Shown here piece after piece: positions 55,872 to 64,000 of a stretch of 64,000 nucleotides of DNA. The stretch's first letter is position 1. Each line of letters begins with the position of its first letter. This DNA comes from Streptococcus parasanguinis (lineage in GTDB: Bacteria; Bacillota; Bacilli; Lactobacillales; Streptococcaceae): positions 62,001 through 126,000 of the forward strand of contig NZ_JALDUR010000004.1 of the NCBI RefSeq assembly GCF_023109675.1, given 5' to 3'. Below the pieces are notes generated by a model that saw only the letters and a program-made list of their open reading frames with translations, was not told the origin of the DNA and searched no databases. Both the position numbers and the translations under genes were made by a program.

Positions 55872-56484
55872 AATCTCCCAATGATTTTTGCTTTTCTTTT
55901 AATAACTGTGTCACATAATCAGGCTCTACCTTGAGGAATAGCTTCAAGGTATCATGAATTCGCCAATAATTATCCTCAGGTTTGTCCATAATAGTTGAAA
56001 GGAAGTGTTTCAGGTATGGGATGTATTCCGTATAATGTTCCTCGCTAACCAGTCGATATATTTTTGAAATATCATAATATCCAGTCTCAGCCTGTTCGAT
56101 GATTTTACAAACATAAGGATAAATTCCCCCTCTAGCTATCTTCTCTTCGCCCAAATCATACCGGCTCGCCCAATAATTTACGATATCATATAGAAAAATC
56201 CGATTGGTATCATCATAACCATACAGACGATGCGAAATCATCCCTTCTAATTGCCCTTGACTGAACATCTGAGTCAAGACATCAAAGCCTTCTCTAATTC
56301 CCCAAATGGTCAACAATCGAGAGGCTTGATAACGTAAATAGTCATCATCACTGTCCAATAATGAAGTCAACTTTTGAATCGTTTCTTCAGGAACATCCTC
56401 TAGATCAACATCTTCCAATATATCAGCATAATCAACCCCTTCAGGGACTTTATAAAATAAATCTTCAAATTCTTTATTGTTCAT
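55840..56484 (-). CDS. HEAT-repeat-like hypothetical protein
   Basis: 214 residues from the ATG at 56484 (MNNKEFEDLFYKVPEGVDYA), GGAG five bases upstream. Mostly helical, with helix pairs of HEAT/Armadillo type (DVPEETIQKLTSLLDSDDDY, LRYQASRLLTIWGIREGFDV). Acidic N-terminus, no catalytic motif. Such proteins are protein-binding platforms and appear as immunity proteins in polymorphic toxin loci. Overlaps the NADAR gene. Confidence 0.65.
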   Translation of the reverse strand: MNNKEFEDLFYKVPEGVDYADILEDVDLEDVPEETIQKLTSLLDSDDDYLRYQASRLLTIWGIREGFDVLTQMFSQGQLEGMISHRLYGYDDTNRIFLYDIVNYWASRYDLGEEKIARGGIYPYVCKIIEQAETGYYDISKIYRLVSEEHYTEYIPYLKHFLSTIMDKPEDNYWRIHDTLKLFLKVEPDYVTQLLKEKQKSLGDFGIEDKGERN

Positions 56485-56633
56485 CACTTCTCCATTATTT
56501 AAAACTCCGAGCCGTCACTCAAAAACTTACAATAATTACCCAAATATTTAACAAACCGGAGTATCAATATCTTAGATCATCAATCGAGTTCTAATTTTAA
56601 TGACTTTACATAATTCGATAATATCAGCAAAGG

Positions 56634-56942
56634 TTACCGTTCCAATAAATAATTAGCAATAATCATTGTTAATTCAGCAATAGTCTCGTTTGTCTGTTTT
56701 CTTATTTCAATATCATTATTCCAATAGTAAATGTCAGATAATCCCCCATGTGGTGGAAAAAGGGCTTGATAAATTGTCAATTTATCTCTTAAACTCATTT
56801 CTTTATTAGTATTTACATATTCTTTCAAAATATGTAGCTCATCTACTTGTGGACCAATATTTTTAATATTATATTTGTCAATGATAGACAACAAATGATC
56901 GATCGCTTCTAAAAAAGTCTCTTTCATACTACTGTTCATCAT
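56634..56942 (-). CDS. Small hypothetical protein (accessory)
   Basis: 102 residues; the start may be the first, second or sixth codon (MMNSSM). Helical with the distinct segment ALFPPHGGLSDIYYWNNDIE in the middle, reminiscent of a group of short streptococcal proteins of unknown function (DUF6966-like). AT-rich. It stands alone between the HEAT-like gene and the lipoprotein gene; about 145 bases on either side contain no gene. Confidence 0.55.
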   Translation of the reverse strand: MMNSSMKETFLEAIDHLLSIIDKYNIKNIGPQVDELHILKEYVNTNKEMSLRDKLTIYQALFPPHGGLSDIYYWNNDIEIRKQTNETIAELTMIIANYLLER

Positions 56943-57060
56943 TAGAAAAACCTCATTAACTAATGCTATTTTTTCATACTACAGTTAAGTTAAATTTCTT
57001 TAAACTCACTTTTGTTTAAATCCTATTCTACCAAAATATGGCCATGAATTCATACTAAAA

Positions 57061-57096
57061 CAAAAAGAGAGCAGCAAACTGAGCTGCTCTCCATTT
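57061..57096 (-). terminator. Terminator of the YehR-like lipoprotein gene
   Basis: GAGAGCAGC / GCTGCTCTC with a 7-base loop, followed on the minus strand by TTTTTG. Confidence 0.85.
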
Positions 57097-57099
57097 GGT

Positions 57100-57672
57100 T
57101 TATTTTTCGACCATTCCGCCCTTGATAAGACTGTCTTTCGTTACTGAATAACTGACTGTTTTGTCATCTAGGGGATTAAAGCCTGGGACGATTTCTTTTA
57201 ATTTATTAAAATCGATTTTTGTGTAATCAATGGTATTGCGGATATAAAAGATTCCGTCTTTGTATTCTGATGTTAGTTCAAATCCATGGCCCATCAGATC
57301 TTTGAATTTTTCTTGGCTCTTGGCCACGGCTTCTTTCATGGTTTCAAGAGGGTTCTCACCAGGCACTTTTGAGACGTCGTAATCATCAACTTTTTCTTGT
57401 AATAACAAGGTATCTCCCTTGTAATACAAGGTGATAGTTGACTTACCTGCTTCATCACTCGTTTCAAGAACGGTTTTTTGTGCACCTGCTAGTGCATCTT
57501 CTTTTTTGCTTTCATCAGTTGATGACTCTTTTGTCTTCTCTTTAGCGGATGATTTAGTTGTAGCTTTAGTGGACGATTGAGTAGTAGATTTTGTACTCTC
57601 TTTTTGTGCGCAACCAACTAAAAGAAAACCCGCTGTCAAGAAGACGGCTAACATTTTTGTGGTTTTATTCAT
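57100..57672 (-). CDS. YehR/DUF1307-like lipoprotein
   Basis: 190 residues. Signal peptide with lipobox LLVG-Cys at residue 21 (MNKTTKMLAVFLTAGFLLVG), a long Ser/Thr/Lys/Glu-rich linker (about 24-60), then a compact domain beginning STITLYYKGDTLLLQEKVDD, which is the DUF1307 pattern. The domain ends YSVTKDSLIKGGMVEK. Exposed on the outer membrane face; biological role unknown. Single-gene unit. Confidence 0.8.
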   Translation of the reverse strand: MNKTTKMLAVFLTAGFLLVGCAQKESTKSTTQSSTKATTKSSAKEKTKESSTDESKKEDALAGAQKTVLETSDEAGKSTITLYYKGDTLLLQEKVDDYDVSKVPGENPLETMKEAVAKSQEKFKDLMGHGFELTSEYKDGIFYIRNTIDYTKIDFNKLKEIVPGFNPLDDKTVSYSVTKDSLIKGGMVEK

Positions 57673-57797
57673 CTTGAATACCTCACTTTTTGATGGTTAG
57701 GGAAATGACTGACGTCTGAAATGAGTCCTGTAGCAAGATCAACTGTCGTGTTAGGTGTTATTAGAAAAGCCTCAAAATGATGTTCGCAGTCTCCTCC

Positions 57798-58796
57798 TTA
57801 TCGATCATTGTAGCCATCTGGGTGGCTAGAATGCCAAGCCCAGGCTGTTTGGATGATGGTTTCGATATTGTCAAATTTTGGTTGCCAACCGAGGATGGCA
57901 CGCGCCTTCTCAGAGGATGCGATCAGGGTATCAGGATCTCCTGGTCTACGATCTGCAATCTCAAGTGGGATCGGATGTCCCGTCACCTTGCGGGCTGCTT
58001 CAACGATTTGAAGATTGGAGAATCCAGTCGATGAGCCCAGATTAAAGGCGGTCGATGGATTGCCATTTCGGAGATACTCCACTGCTAAAAGATGGGCATC
58101 TGCCAAGTCAAATGGATGGACATAGTCCCGAACATTGGTGCCATCTGGTGTCTTGTAGTCATCTCCAAAAATAGAGATCTTCTCGCGTTTGCCTTGGGCT
58201 ACTTGTAAGACAATCGGCAAGAGATGGGTCTCTGGTCCATGGTCTTCTCCGATGGATCCATCTGGCTTAGCACCCGCTACATTAAAGTAACGAAGGGGCA
58301 CGTACTTGATGCCGTAGGCTTGATCAGCCCAGCGCATGATGGTTTCCATCATGAGCTTGCTTTCCCCGTAAGGGTTGATCGGTTTTTGTGGAGTGGTTTC
58401 AAGAATCGGAATTTCTTCTGGAATGCCGTAGGTGGCAGCAGTTGAAGAAAAGACGATGTAGTGCACCCCACATTCATGCATGACTTCCAAGAGTTTGACC
58501 ATGCCTGCTGTATTGTTGTCAAAATATTTCAAAGGATCTGCCATGGACTCAGCGACCAGTGAGTAGGCCGCAAAGTGGATGACCGCATCAATATCGGCAT
58601 GTTCCTTAAAAACAGTGCGCATAAAGTCTTGATCCGCCAGGTCTCCTTGGTAAAAGACGGCATCTGGATGCACCGCTGCACGGTGGCCTGTGACCAGACT
58701 ATCAACCACGACGACTTTTTCCTGTCCTTCATTGACCAAGCGGTCCACCATGTGGGAACCGATATAGCCAGCTCCTCCGAGTACGAGTATTGCCAT
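57798..58796 (-). CDS. galE: UDP-glucose 4-epimerase
   Basis: Interconverts UDP-galactose and UDP-glucose, closing the Leloir pathway and supplying galactose for surface glycans. 332 residues, SDR fold: [14 protein letters not shown] as NAD-binding start, FSSTAATYG with the catalytic Ser/Thr, and [11 protein letters not shown] with Tyr-x-x-x-Lys. Last of galK-galT-galE; a 64-base gap separates it from galT. Confidence 0.96.
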   Translation of the reverse strand: MAILVLGGAGYIGSHMVDRLVNEGQEKVVVVDSLVTGHRAAVHPDAVFYQGDLADQDFMRTVFKEHADIDAVIHFAAYSLVAESMADPLKYFDNNTAGMVKLLEVMHECGVHYIVFSSTAATYGIPEEIPILETTPQKPINPYGESKLMMETIMRWADQAYGIKYVPLRYFNVAGAKPDGSIGEDHGPETHLLPIVLQVAQGKREKISIFGDDYKTPDGTNVRDYVHPFDLADAHLLAVEYLRNGNPSTAFNLGSSTGFSNLQIVEAARKVTGHPIPLEIADRRPGDPDTLIASSEKARAILGWQPKFDNIETIIQTAWAWHSSHPDGYNDR

Positions 58797-58859
58797 TTGT
58801 TTTCCTTTCGCTTCTTGTCTTCTCTCTTATTGTACCAAATTTCTGCCACTTCTCCACAC

Positions 58860-60332
58860 TTAAAGTGTCGCAACAAAGCGTCTAAAGGCAGCTTGTCCTT
58901 CTGCTGTTCTCTTGTAGACACCAGCATCTTCGAGCACACGCGCAAAGATCTGGCCAACTGATTCACGGACAAGGGCTTCTGCCTCTGCTTCGTCTGTGAT
59001 GGCTGGGTGAGTGGCTTTCAAATCATCTGCCCAAGGCTGGTGGTAGGTCGCCACAGTATTCTCACGTCCAATCAAATAGTCTTGAACCTGCTTGAGCTCT
59101 TCCTTGAGGCGAGGTGGCAAAATGGCCAAGCCCATGACTTCGATCAGGCCGATATTTTCTTTTTTGATGTGTTGCACATCCGCATGTGGGTGATAAATGC
59201 CATCTGGATGCTCTGGTGAGGTTTGGTTGTCACGGAGCACCAAGTCCAATTCATAATGCCCATCACGAATCCGTGCAATGGGGGTAATGGTATGGTGGGG
59301 CTGACCGTCGGATGCTGCTAAGACTTGAACGGCTGGATCCGAGTAGCCTCGCCAGGCTGTGAGGATATGGTCTGCCAGGTCAATCAATTGCGCCTTGTTG
59401 TCCGATTGCAAGCGGAGAACCGACATGGGCCAATTGATAATTCCTACCGATACAGCCTCAAATCCCTCAACGCTAAAGCTTTCCTCAACAGGAGCTAGCT
59501 CCATAGGGAAGGTATGGCGTCCGCCTTGGTAATGGTCATGAGTCAGGATGGATCCCCCTACAATGGGCAGGTCTGCATTGGACCCTGCAAAATAGCCTGG
59601 GAAAGTCTCGACAATGGTCAAGAGTCGCTCAAAGGTCTTGCGGCTAATGGCCATAGGCACATGCTGGCTATCGAGGAAAATGCAGTGTTCATTGAAGTAG
59701 GCATAAGGGGAATACTGAAAGCCCCAGTCATGACCGTCCATGTCAAAACGGATAATCCGATGATTGGCCCGGGCTGGATGGTCTAGGCGACCTTGATAGC
59801 CTTCATTTTCAAAACACAATTGGCAGGCTGGATAATGACTGGCTTTGGCAAGTTTGGCCGCTGCAATGTCTTTAGGATCTTTTTCAGGTTTTGACAGATT
59901 AATGGTGATTTCAAGAGAACCGTAGGGAGTTTCTGCCTCAAAGGCAATGTTTTGCGCAATCGCATTGACCTTGATGTAATCATTGCGCTTAGAGAGGTCA
60001 TAGAAATCAGCAATCGCGTCTTCCTTGGACTGACGGTAGGTCTCCCAAAAGCGATGGTTGACTTGACTAGGGCTAGGGGTAATCCAATCCATCAACTCCG
60101 CACCCAAACTGTCTTTTGCGGCCATACTATCCTGGATCTTGCTATTTGCAACAGCGATCTCTACCAGCTGATCTTTGAGTTCAATCAAGTCTGCCATATG
60201 AGCTGGGGCGTCTAGCCCTTCTTCTCCAACGCGACTCATGATGCGATTTTTTAGATAAATCCGATCCATCTCTTCGTAGTCACTCGCCGCAATGACGGCT
60301 GTGACAAATGCATCTAATACCTGTTCTGTCAT
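58860..60332 (-). CDS. galT: UDP-glucose-hexose-1-phosphate uridylyltransferase (Gram-positive type)
   Basis: Moves UMP from UDP-glucose to galactose 1-phosphate. 490 residues, the long Firmicutes class (GalT family 2), which differs from the 350-residue E. coli form. [20 protein letters not shown] contains conserved His residues; [20 protein letters not shown] is another conserved block. The start lies 13 bases after galK. Confidence 0.96.
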   Translation of the reverse strand: MTEQVLDAFVTAVIAASDYEEMDRIYLKNRIMSRVGEEGLDAPAHMADLIELKDQLVEIAVANSKIQDSMAAKDSLGAELMDWITPSPSQVNHRFWETYRQSKEDAIADFYDLSKRNDYIKVNAIAQNIAFEAETPYGSLEITINLSKPEKDPKDIAAAKLAKASHYPACQLCFENEGYQGRLDHPARANHRIIRFDMDGHDWGFQYSPYAYFNEHCIFLDSQHVPMAISRKTFERLLTIVETFPGYFAGSNADLPIVGGSILTHDHYQGGRHTFPMELAPVEESFSVEGFEAVSVGIINWPMSVLRLQSDNKAQLIDLADHILTAWRGYSDPAVQVLAASDGQPHHTITPIARIRDGHYELDLVLRDNQTSPEHPDGIYHPHADVQHIKKENIGLIEVMGLAILPPRLKEELKQVQDYLIGRENTVATYHQPWADDLKATHPAITDEAEAEALVRESVGQIFARVLEDAGVYKRTAEGQAAFRRFVATL

Positions 60333-60344
60333 CCTATCTCCTTT

Positions 60345-61523
60345 TTAATCAAGCACCCGTGTTCCTGCCGCAACTTCTGCAATATAAAAGCTTGGTGCAT
60401 AGCCAACGACTTCTTCATAGCGTTTGCCGACAGCTTCTTTAAAGGCATCAACTTTATCTTTGTTTACAAGGGCGATGGCGCAACCACCAAAGCCTGCTCC
60501 TGTCATACGAGCGCCCAAGACGCCTTCTTGTTCCCAGGCTGTATGCACCAAGGTATCTAATTCTAGACCTGTCACTTCGTAGTCATGCTCCAAGGATACG
60601 TGGGAAGCGTTCATGAGACGGCCAAAGCCTTCCAAATCACCTGCTTCAAGGGCCTTGCGTGCTTGGAGGGTCCGTTGGTTTTCAAGTACAGCATGACGAG
60701 CCCGTTTGATGCGATTTTCATCCTTGATCAAGTAGCTGTAGGCATCAAAAGCCCAGAGATCCAATTCCCCTAAGGTTTGGATATCCAATTTTTCTTGGAG
60801 TTCAGAAACGGCAGTTTCGCATTCTGAACGACGTTCATTGTATTTTGAATCTGCTAATTCCCGGCGTTTGTTGGTATTCATGATGACCACGACATTGTCT
60901 TTGAGGTCCAGCGGTACCAGATCATACTCTAGGGTGTTGGTATCGAGATAAATAGCCCGTTGATCAGCTCCCATACCGATGGCAAATTGGTCCATGATCC
61001 CAGAGTTAACTCCGATGAAGTGATTTTCGGTTTGTTTCCCGATCTTAACCAGATCTAAGCGGTCTAACTGAAGATCATATAGTTTCTCAGCGATGACGCC
61101 AATCAAGAGCTCAAGCGATGCTGAAGAAGAAAGACCGGATCCGTTTGGAATATTGCCGTAGACATAGACGTCCATTCCGCTATCAATGACATGACCAGCT
61201 TCTTGCAAGAAGTGGAGCACGCCTTTTGGATAGTTGGTCCAGTTGTGCTCTTTTTCAAAGTGGAGATTATCCAGTGGAACTTCAATGATCCCCTTGTCTT
61301 CAAAGTTTCCTGAGAAGAAACGCAAGACCTTATCCTCACGCTTTCTTGCAGCTCCGTAGGTACCAAGTGTAATGGCTGCTGGGAAGACATGCCCACCATT
61401 ATAGTCCGTGTGTTCACCGATCAGATTAATCCGTCCTGGTGAGAAGAAAGTGTGGTCAGCCTTTTCCCCAAAGACAGCCTGGAATTTTGCTTGTAAATCT
61501 TGAGATGTGATTGTTGTCGTCAT
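60345..61523 (-). CDS. galK: Galactokinase
   Basis: Phosphorylates galactose at C1. 392 residues, GHMP kinase: [20 protein letters not shown] (galactokinase signature), [16 protein letters not shown] (ATP loop) and [14 protein letters not shown] (C-terminal motif). First gene of the gal operon, AAAGGAG upstream of the ATG. The promoter and GalR-like operators lie in the 240-base interval upstream. Confidence 0.97.
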   Translation of the reverse strand: MTTTITSQDLQAKFQAVFGEKADHTFFSPGRINLIGEHTDYNGGHVFPAAITLGTYGAARKREDKVLRFFSGNFEDKGIIEVPLDNLHFEKEHNWTNYPKGVLHFLQEAGHVIDSGMDVYVYGNIPNGSGLSSSASLELLIGVIAEKLYDLQLDRLDLVKIGKQTENHFIGVNSGIMDQFAIGMGADQRAIYLDTNTLEYDLVPLDLKDNVVVIMNTNKRRELADSKYNERRSECETAVSELQEKLDIQTLGELDLWAFDAYSYLIKDENRIKRARHAVLENQRTLQARKALEAGDLEGFGRLMNASHVSLEHDYEVTGLELDTLVHTAWEQEGVLGARMTGAGFGGCAIALVNKDKVDAFKEAVGKRYEEVVGYAPSFYIAEVAAGTRVLD

Positions 61524-61541
61524 GAGAAACTCCTTTAGTTT

Positions 61542-61556
61542 TGTAAACGTTTTTAT
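61542..61556. promoter_or_regulatory. Candidate cre (CcpA) site between gal promoter and galK
   Basis: TGTAAACGTTTTTAT, one mismatch from the cre consensus, located 6-20 bases downstream of the -10 box, a roadblock position. Confidence 0.6.
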
Positions 61557-61562
61557 ACTTGT

Positions 61563-61591
61563 ATTATATCTGATCGCAAGTAAAACTTCAA
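61563..61591 (-). promoter_or_regulatory. galKTE promoter
   Basis: On the minus strand TTGAAG (61591-61586), 17-base spacer, TATAAT (61568-61563), about 40 bases upstream of galK. Confidence 0.75.
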
Positions 61592-61595
61592 GTAT

Positions 61596-61720
61596 TTTTA
61601 GTAAAATTTTATTAATTTTTTATTTTATGCCAAAGAAGGCTATAACAAAGGGTTTTCCTCCGATTAAAACTTCTATTCGATAATTGCCGACTTGAGTTAA
61701 TTTTAGTAAAACTTTACCAA
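61596..61720. promoter_or_regulatory. Paired GalR-like operators
   Basis: TTTTAGTAAAATTTTATTAA (61596-61615) and TTTTAGTAAAACTTTACCAA (61701-61720): the same orientation, 105 bases apart start to start, i.e. 10 helical turns. Both are near-palindromes with the core TAGTAAAA-TTTA used by streptococcal GalR. Assignment by pattern. Confidence 0.6.
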
Positions 61721-61723
61721 AAA

Positions 61724-61754
61724 ATCTCAATTGGGAGTGACCCAATTGAGATTC
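61724..61754 (-). terminator. Terminator of the surface hexosaminidase gene
   Basis: AATCTCAATTGGG / CCCAATTGAGATT, 13-bp stem, 5-base loop, then TTTTGG on the minus strand. Confidence 0.85.
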
Positions 61755-61762
61755 TGAATCCT

Positions 61763-64000
61763 TTAGTGTTTCTTTCTTGGATAGACAAAAGATCCAAGGA
61801 AGGTTAAGAGGCTGATGCCCATGAGAGCTAGGAGATTCTCTGTTTGACCAGTTTTTGGCAATACAGATGATGCAGGACTTGCTGACACGCTGACAGGAGC
61901 CTGATCAGTGGCTTGTTTCACAGCGATCGGAGTAACTTGTGGACGATCAAGAGTGCTAGCTTTTTCTTGCTTGCTAACAAGAACCTGTGTTCCAGTGTGA
62001 CCAACCTCTACTGGTTGTGTCTGATGGGTTGGATCTTGAACTGGTGAAGTTGGAACTTGGGTTTCTGGTGTTGGCAATGGAGCAGGTGCTGGATAGAAGA
62101 GACCATGACCAATGCGGTAGGCGTACTCTGTTTCCGACATTTTTCCGTCTACAATTTTTGGAATATCAACCGGTAAGGTACCTAGATGTTCCTTGCCATT
62201 GAAGATGACTTCCACTCCTGCAGGAATATTAGGACCAAATGCATTGTCTGGTTTGAGGGATTCCGTTGGATCCATTCCCTTATTTCCATAGACTGCCAAA
62301 ATGGCTTTGGCTGCTGGATAGTTGGCTACATCATAAGGTTTAGAGATAGAAAGGACAGCTGCCTTCTTATGGTTGGTATTGGCATAATTGACGATTTCTG
62401 TTGGGATCTTGGTCCGCCAGAAATCTTTATCCAGTGCCCTTCATAACCGATCTCTGAAATCACTACGATGTGAGTGGCTTTCTCTAGGTCTTCTTTTAGA
62501 CTATCAAGGGTAGATTCTTTGGTGAAGTTCTTGGCTACATAGGAAGTATCTTTTGGAAGCACTCCATCCGCGATTAAGCGACGCATGCCCAAATTTAGTC
62601 CAGGAACTTCGTTTTCAAAAGCTCCTAAGAGTAAGACATGGTCCCCTGTTTGCACCTTAAATGGCAGAGTATTTTCTTCATTTTTTACAACCGTCACCGC
62701 TGCTGCTGCAATCTTGCGTTCCAAGTCACGATTGAGGCTAGATCCGACTGCTTCCTTTGCTTTTTCAGCTGTCCGAGCACTTGGATCAAAATTCAAGACC
62801 CCACGTTTTTCTTTGAGGGTCAGAATCCGGCGAACCGACTCATTTAAGCGTTCTTCTGAGATGTCACCGGTTTGGACCGCATCTACCACTGCATTGACAA
62901 TGGTATCAATCTTGGTCAAATCGGCTTTGCTGCGAAGGGTCGTTGGCATCAAGACTAAATCAACTCCTGCTTTGATGGCCATCTTCACAGTTTCCACCTC
63001 ACCGAAGTTTTTAGCGATAGCATCCATTCCCATGGCATCGGAGACAATCACGCCCTTATAGCCGTATTTCTTCCGTACCAAGCCCGTTAAAATATCATCT
63101 GAAAGTGTCGCTGGAACATAGATTTTCTCACCTGTTTCTTTTGACACAACCTGATCTTTTTCAATCTGCGGGTATTGGATATGAGCCGTCATCAAGAGGT
63201 CGACCCCTTCATCCATAGCTTTTTTGAATGGAAGGAGTTCCAATTTTTCAAGCTCAGCAAGAGATTTATCCACCAATGGCAGGCCCGTATGTGAATCGAC
63301 CGCTGTATCTCCATGACCTGGGAAATGCTTGGCTGCTACAGCCACATTGTAGTCCTGAATGCCTTTCATCATCGGAATACCAAGATAGGCAACCCGATTT
63401 GGGTCAGATGAGAAGGAACGAAGCCCAATCACAGGATTTTGAGGATTGTTATTGGTATCTAGAACCGGAGCGAAGTCCACATTCAAGCCTAGCGCAGAAA
63501 GTTCACGTCCGATGATTTGACCGGCTTCTTTCGCTAGTTTGGGATCATTGGTAGCCCCAATGGCCATATTACCAGGAAGGGCTGTACCCGTACCCAAGCG
63601 GTAGACGATCCCTCCTTCTTGGTCGATGGCTAACAATAGCGGAATCTTCCCGTTATTGGCTTTGTTTTCAATCGCTGCCTTTTGCATATCTTGCGTCAGA
63701 GCCAGAGTTTGCTTGGTCTCTTTGACGTTTTCAGCAAAAAGAATGACGCCTCCAAAATCATATTTATCAATTGCATCTGCTACTTCAGCATTGACCTTGG
63801 TGAGATCCTGTGGCGATTCCTGATTAGCCTCCTGCCACTTACGGAAGTCCGGCATGATCATTTGAGTCACTTTTTGTTTGAGTGGCATGTTTTCAATCAG
63901 TTTTTCCACTTCAGGAGATGCCGTCTCTGTTGACGTTACCGTTGGGGAGGCAGCAGGGACAGCTGCACGGTCTGTTGTCGTCGGTGTTTCAGCCACTTCT
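61763..64000 (-). pseudogene. LPXTG-anchored beta-N-acetylhexosaminidase (GH3), frameshifted, 5' end outside window
   Basis: Surface glycosidase, read from the window end. Before the break: GH3 domain with LLAIDQEGGIVYRLGTGTA, AAKHFPGHGDTAVDSHTGLP (His/Asp catalytic pair of NagZ-type GH3) and GVIVSDAMGMDAI. At 62437-62439 the frame breaks in a run of G (coding strand). Adding one G there restores ALDKDFWRTKIPTEIVNYA and links to the frame ending at 61763. That tail has a Pro/Thr/Gln spacer, LPKTGQTENLLALMGISLLT and RKKH, a sortase signal. The apparent Met start at 63996 is an internal GTG, so the gene extends beyond 64000. Domain would cut terminal GlcNAc from host glycans. Mutation or sequencing error cannot be told apart. 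Confidence 0.88.

Noticed and set aside
63994-63996. Apparent Met start of the hexosaminidase at 63996
   Set aside because: The codon is GTG within a Thr/Ala-rich stretch with no RBS or signal peptide. A wall-anchored protein must have a signal peptide upstream, so the gene continues past the window.

Overview
This window reads as chromosomal DNA of an oral Streptococcus of the mitis/sanguinis group. An S. parasanguinis-like species is my guess, but no rRNA or marker gene here settles it. The evidence is the set of local gene orders: cpsY-type LysR regulator/lspA/rluD next to proB-proA, murB next to potABCD, rplU-prp-rpmA, thiI next to a NifS-like desulfurase, degV facing a TetR gene, gshF, and LPXTG surface proteins. 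No tRNA, rRNA, CRISPR array, prophage or replication origin was seen.

Region by region. (1) 0-4.2 kb: housekeeping genes on the minus strand, being the 5' part of proA, then proB, rluD, lspA and a LysR regulator. (2) 4.2-15.5 kb: a large lactose/galactose locus, all on the minus strand. Transcription runs lacR, a galactitol-family PTS (EIIA, EIIB, EIIC; probably galactose-specific), lacA, lacB, lacC, lacD (tagatose-6-phosphate pathway), a 180-bp intergenic repeat, then lacT-lacF-lacE-lacG (lactose PTS and phospho-beta-galactosidase). Promoters, a LacT antitermination site, LacR-like repeats and cre-like sites can be read directly. (3) 15.6-20 kb: rplU-prp-rpmA with an L21-type leader, a lipoprotein, thiI and a cysteine desulfurase. 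(4) 20.1-24.3 kb: an accessory cassette that resembles a type VII secretion system lipase toxin with its toxin domain at the N-terminus, two membrane-anchored candidate immunity proteins upstream and two small helical candidate secretion partners downstream. This is the most interesting system in the window. (5) 24.6-33.9 kb: potABCD, murB, a membrane protein, thrB, hom and a polysaccharide deacetylase. (6) 34-43 kb: CPBP protease, HD hydrolase, TetR/DegV pair, ABC exporter, RocB-like peptidase and cytoplasmic alpha-amylase. (7) 43.4-50.2 kb: thioredoxin, a wall-anchored X-prolyl dipeptidyl peptidase, an OppA-type peptide-binding lipoprotein and a frameshifted M42 aminopeptidase. (8) 50.2-57 kb: a decayed accessory island around gshF, with IS3 and ISL3 remnants, truncated paralogues, an orphan NADAR protein and a HEAT-like protein. 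(9) 57-64 kb: a YehR-like lipoprotein, the Leloir genes galK-galT-galE with paired GalR-like operators, and the 3' part of a frameshifted LPXTG beta-N-acetylhexosaminidase running off the window end.

How it fits together: the cell can take up lactose and galactose through PTS enzymes and degrade the phosphorylated galactose by the tagatose pathway, and can process free galactose by the Leloir pathway. Cre-like sites sit at the lac, gal, amylase and pepX promoters. Peptide and glycan scavenging (surface PepX, OppA, surface hexosaminidase, aminopeptidase) suits life on host glycoproteins. The T7SS-type cassette suggests contact or short-range competition with neighbouring Gram-positive bacteria. 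Its secretion machinery is not in this window.
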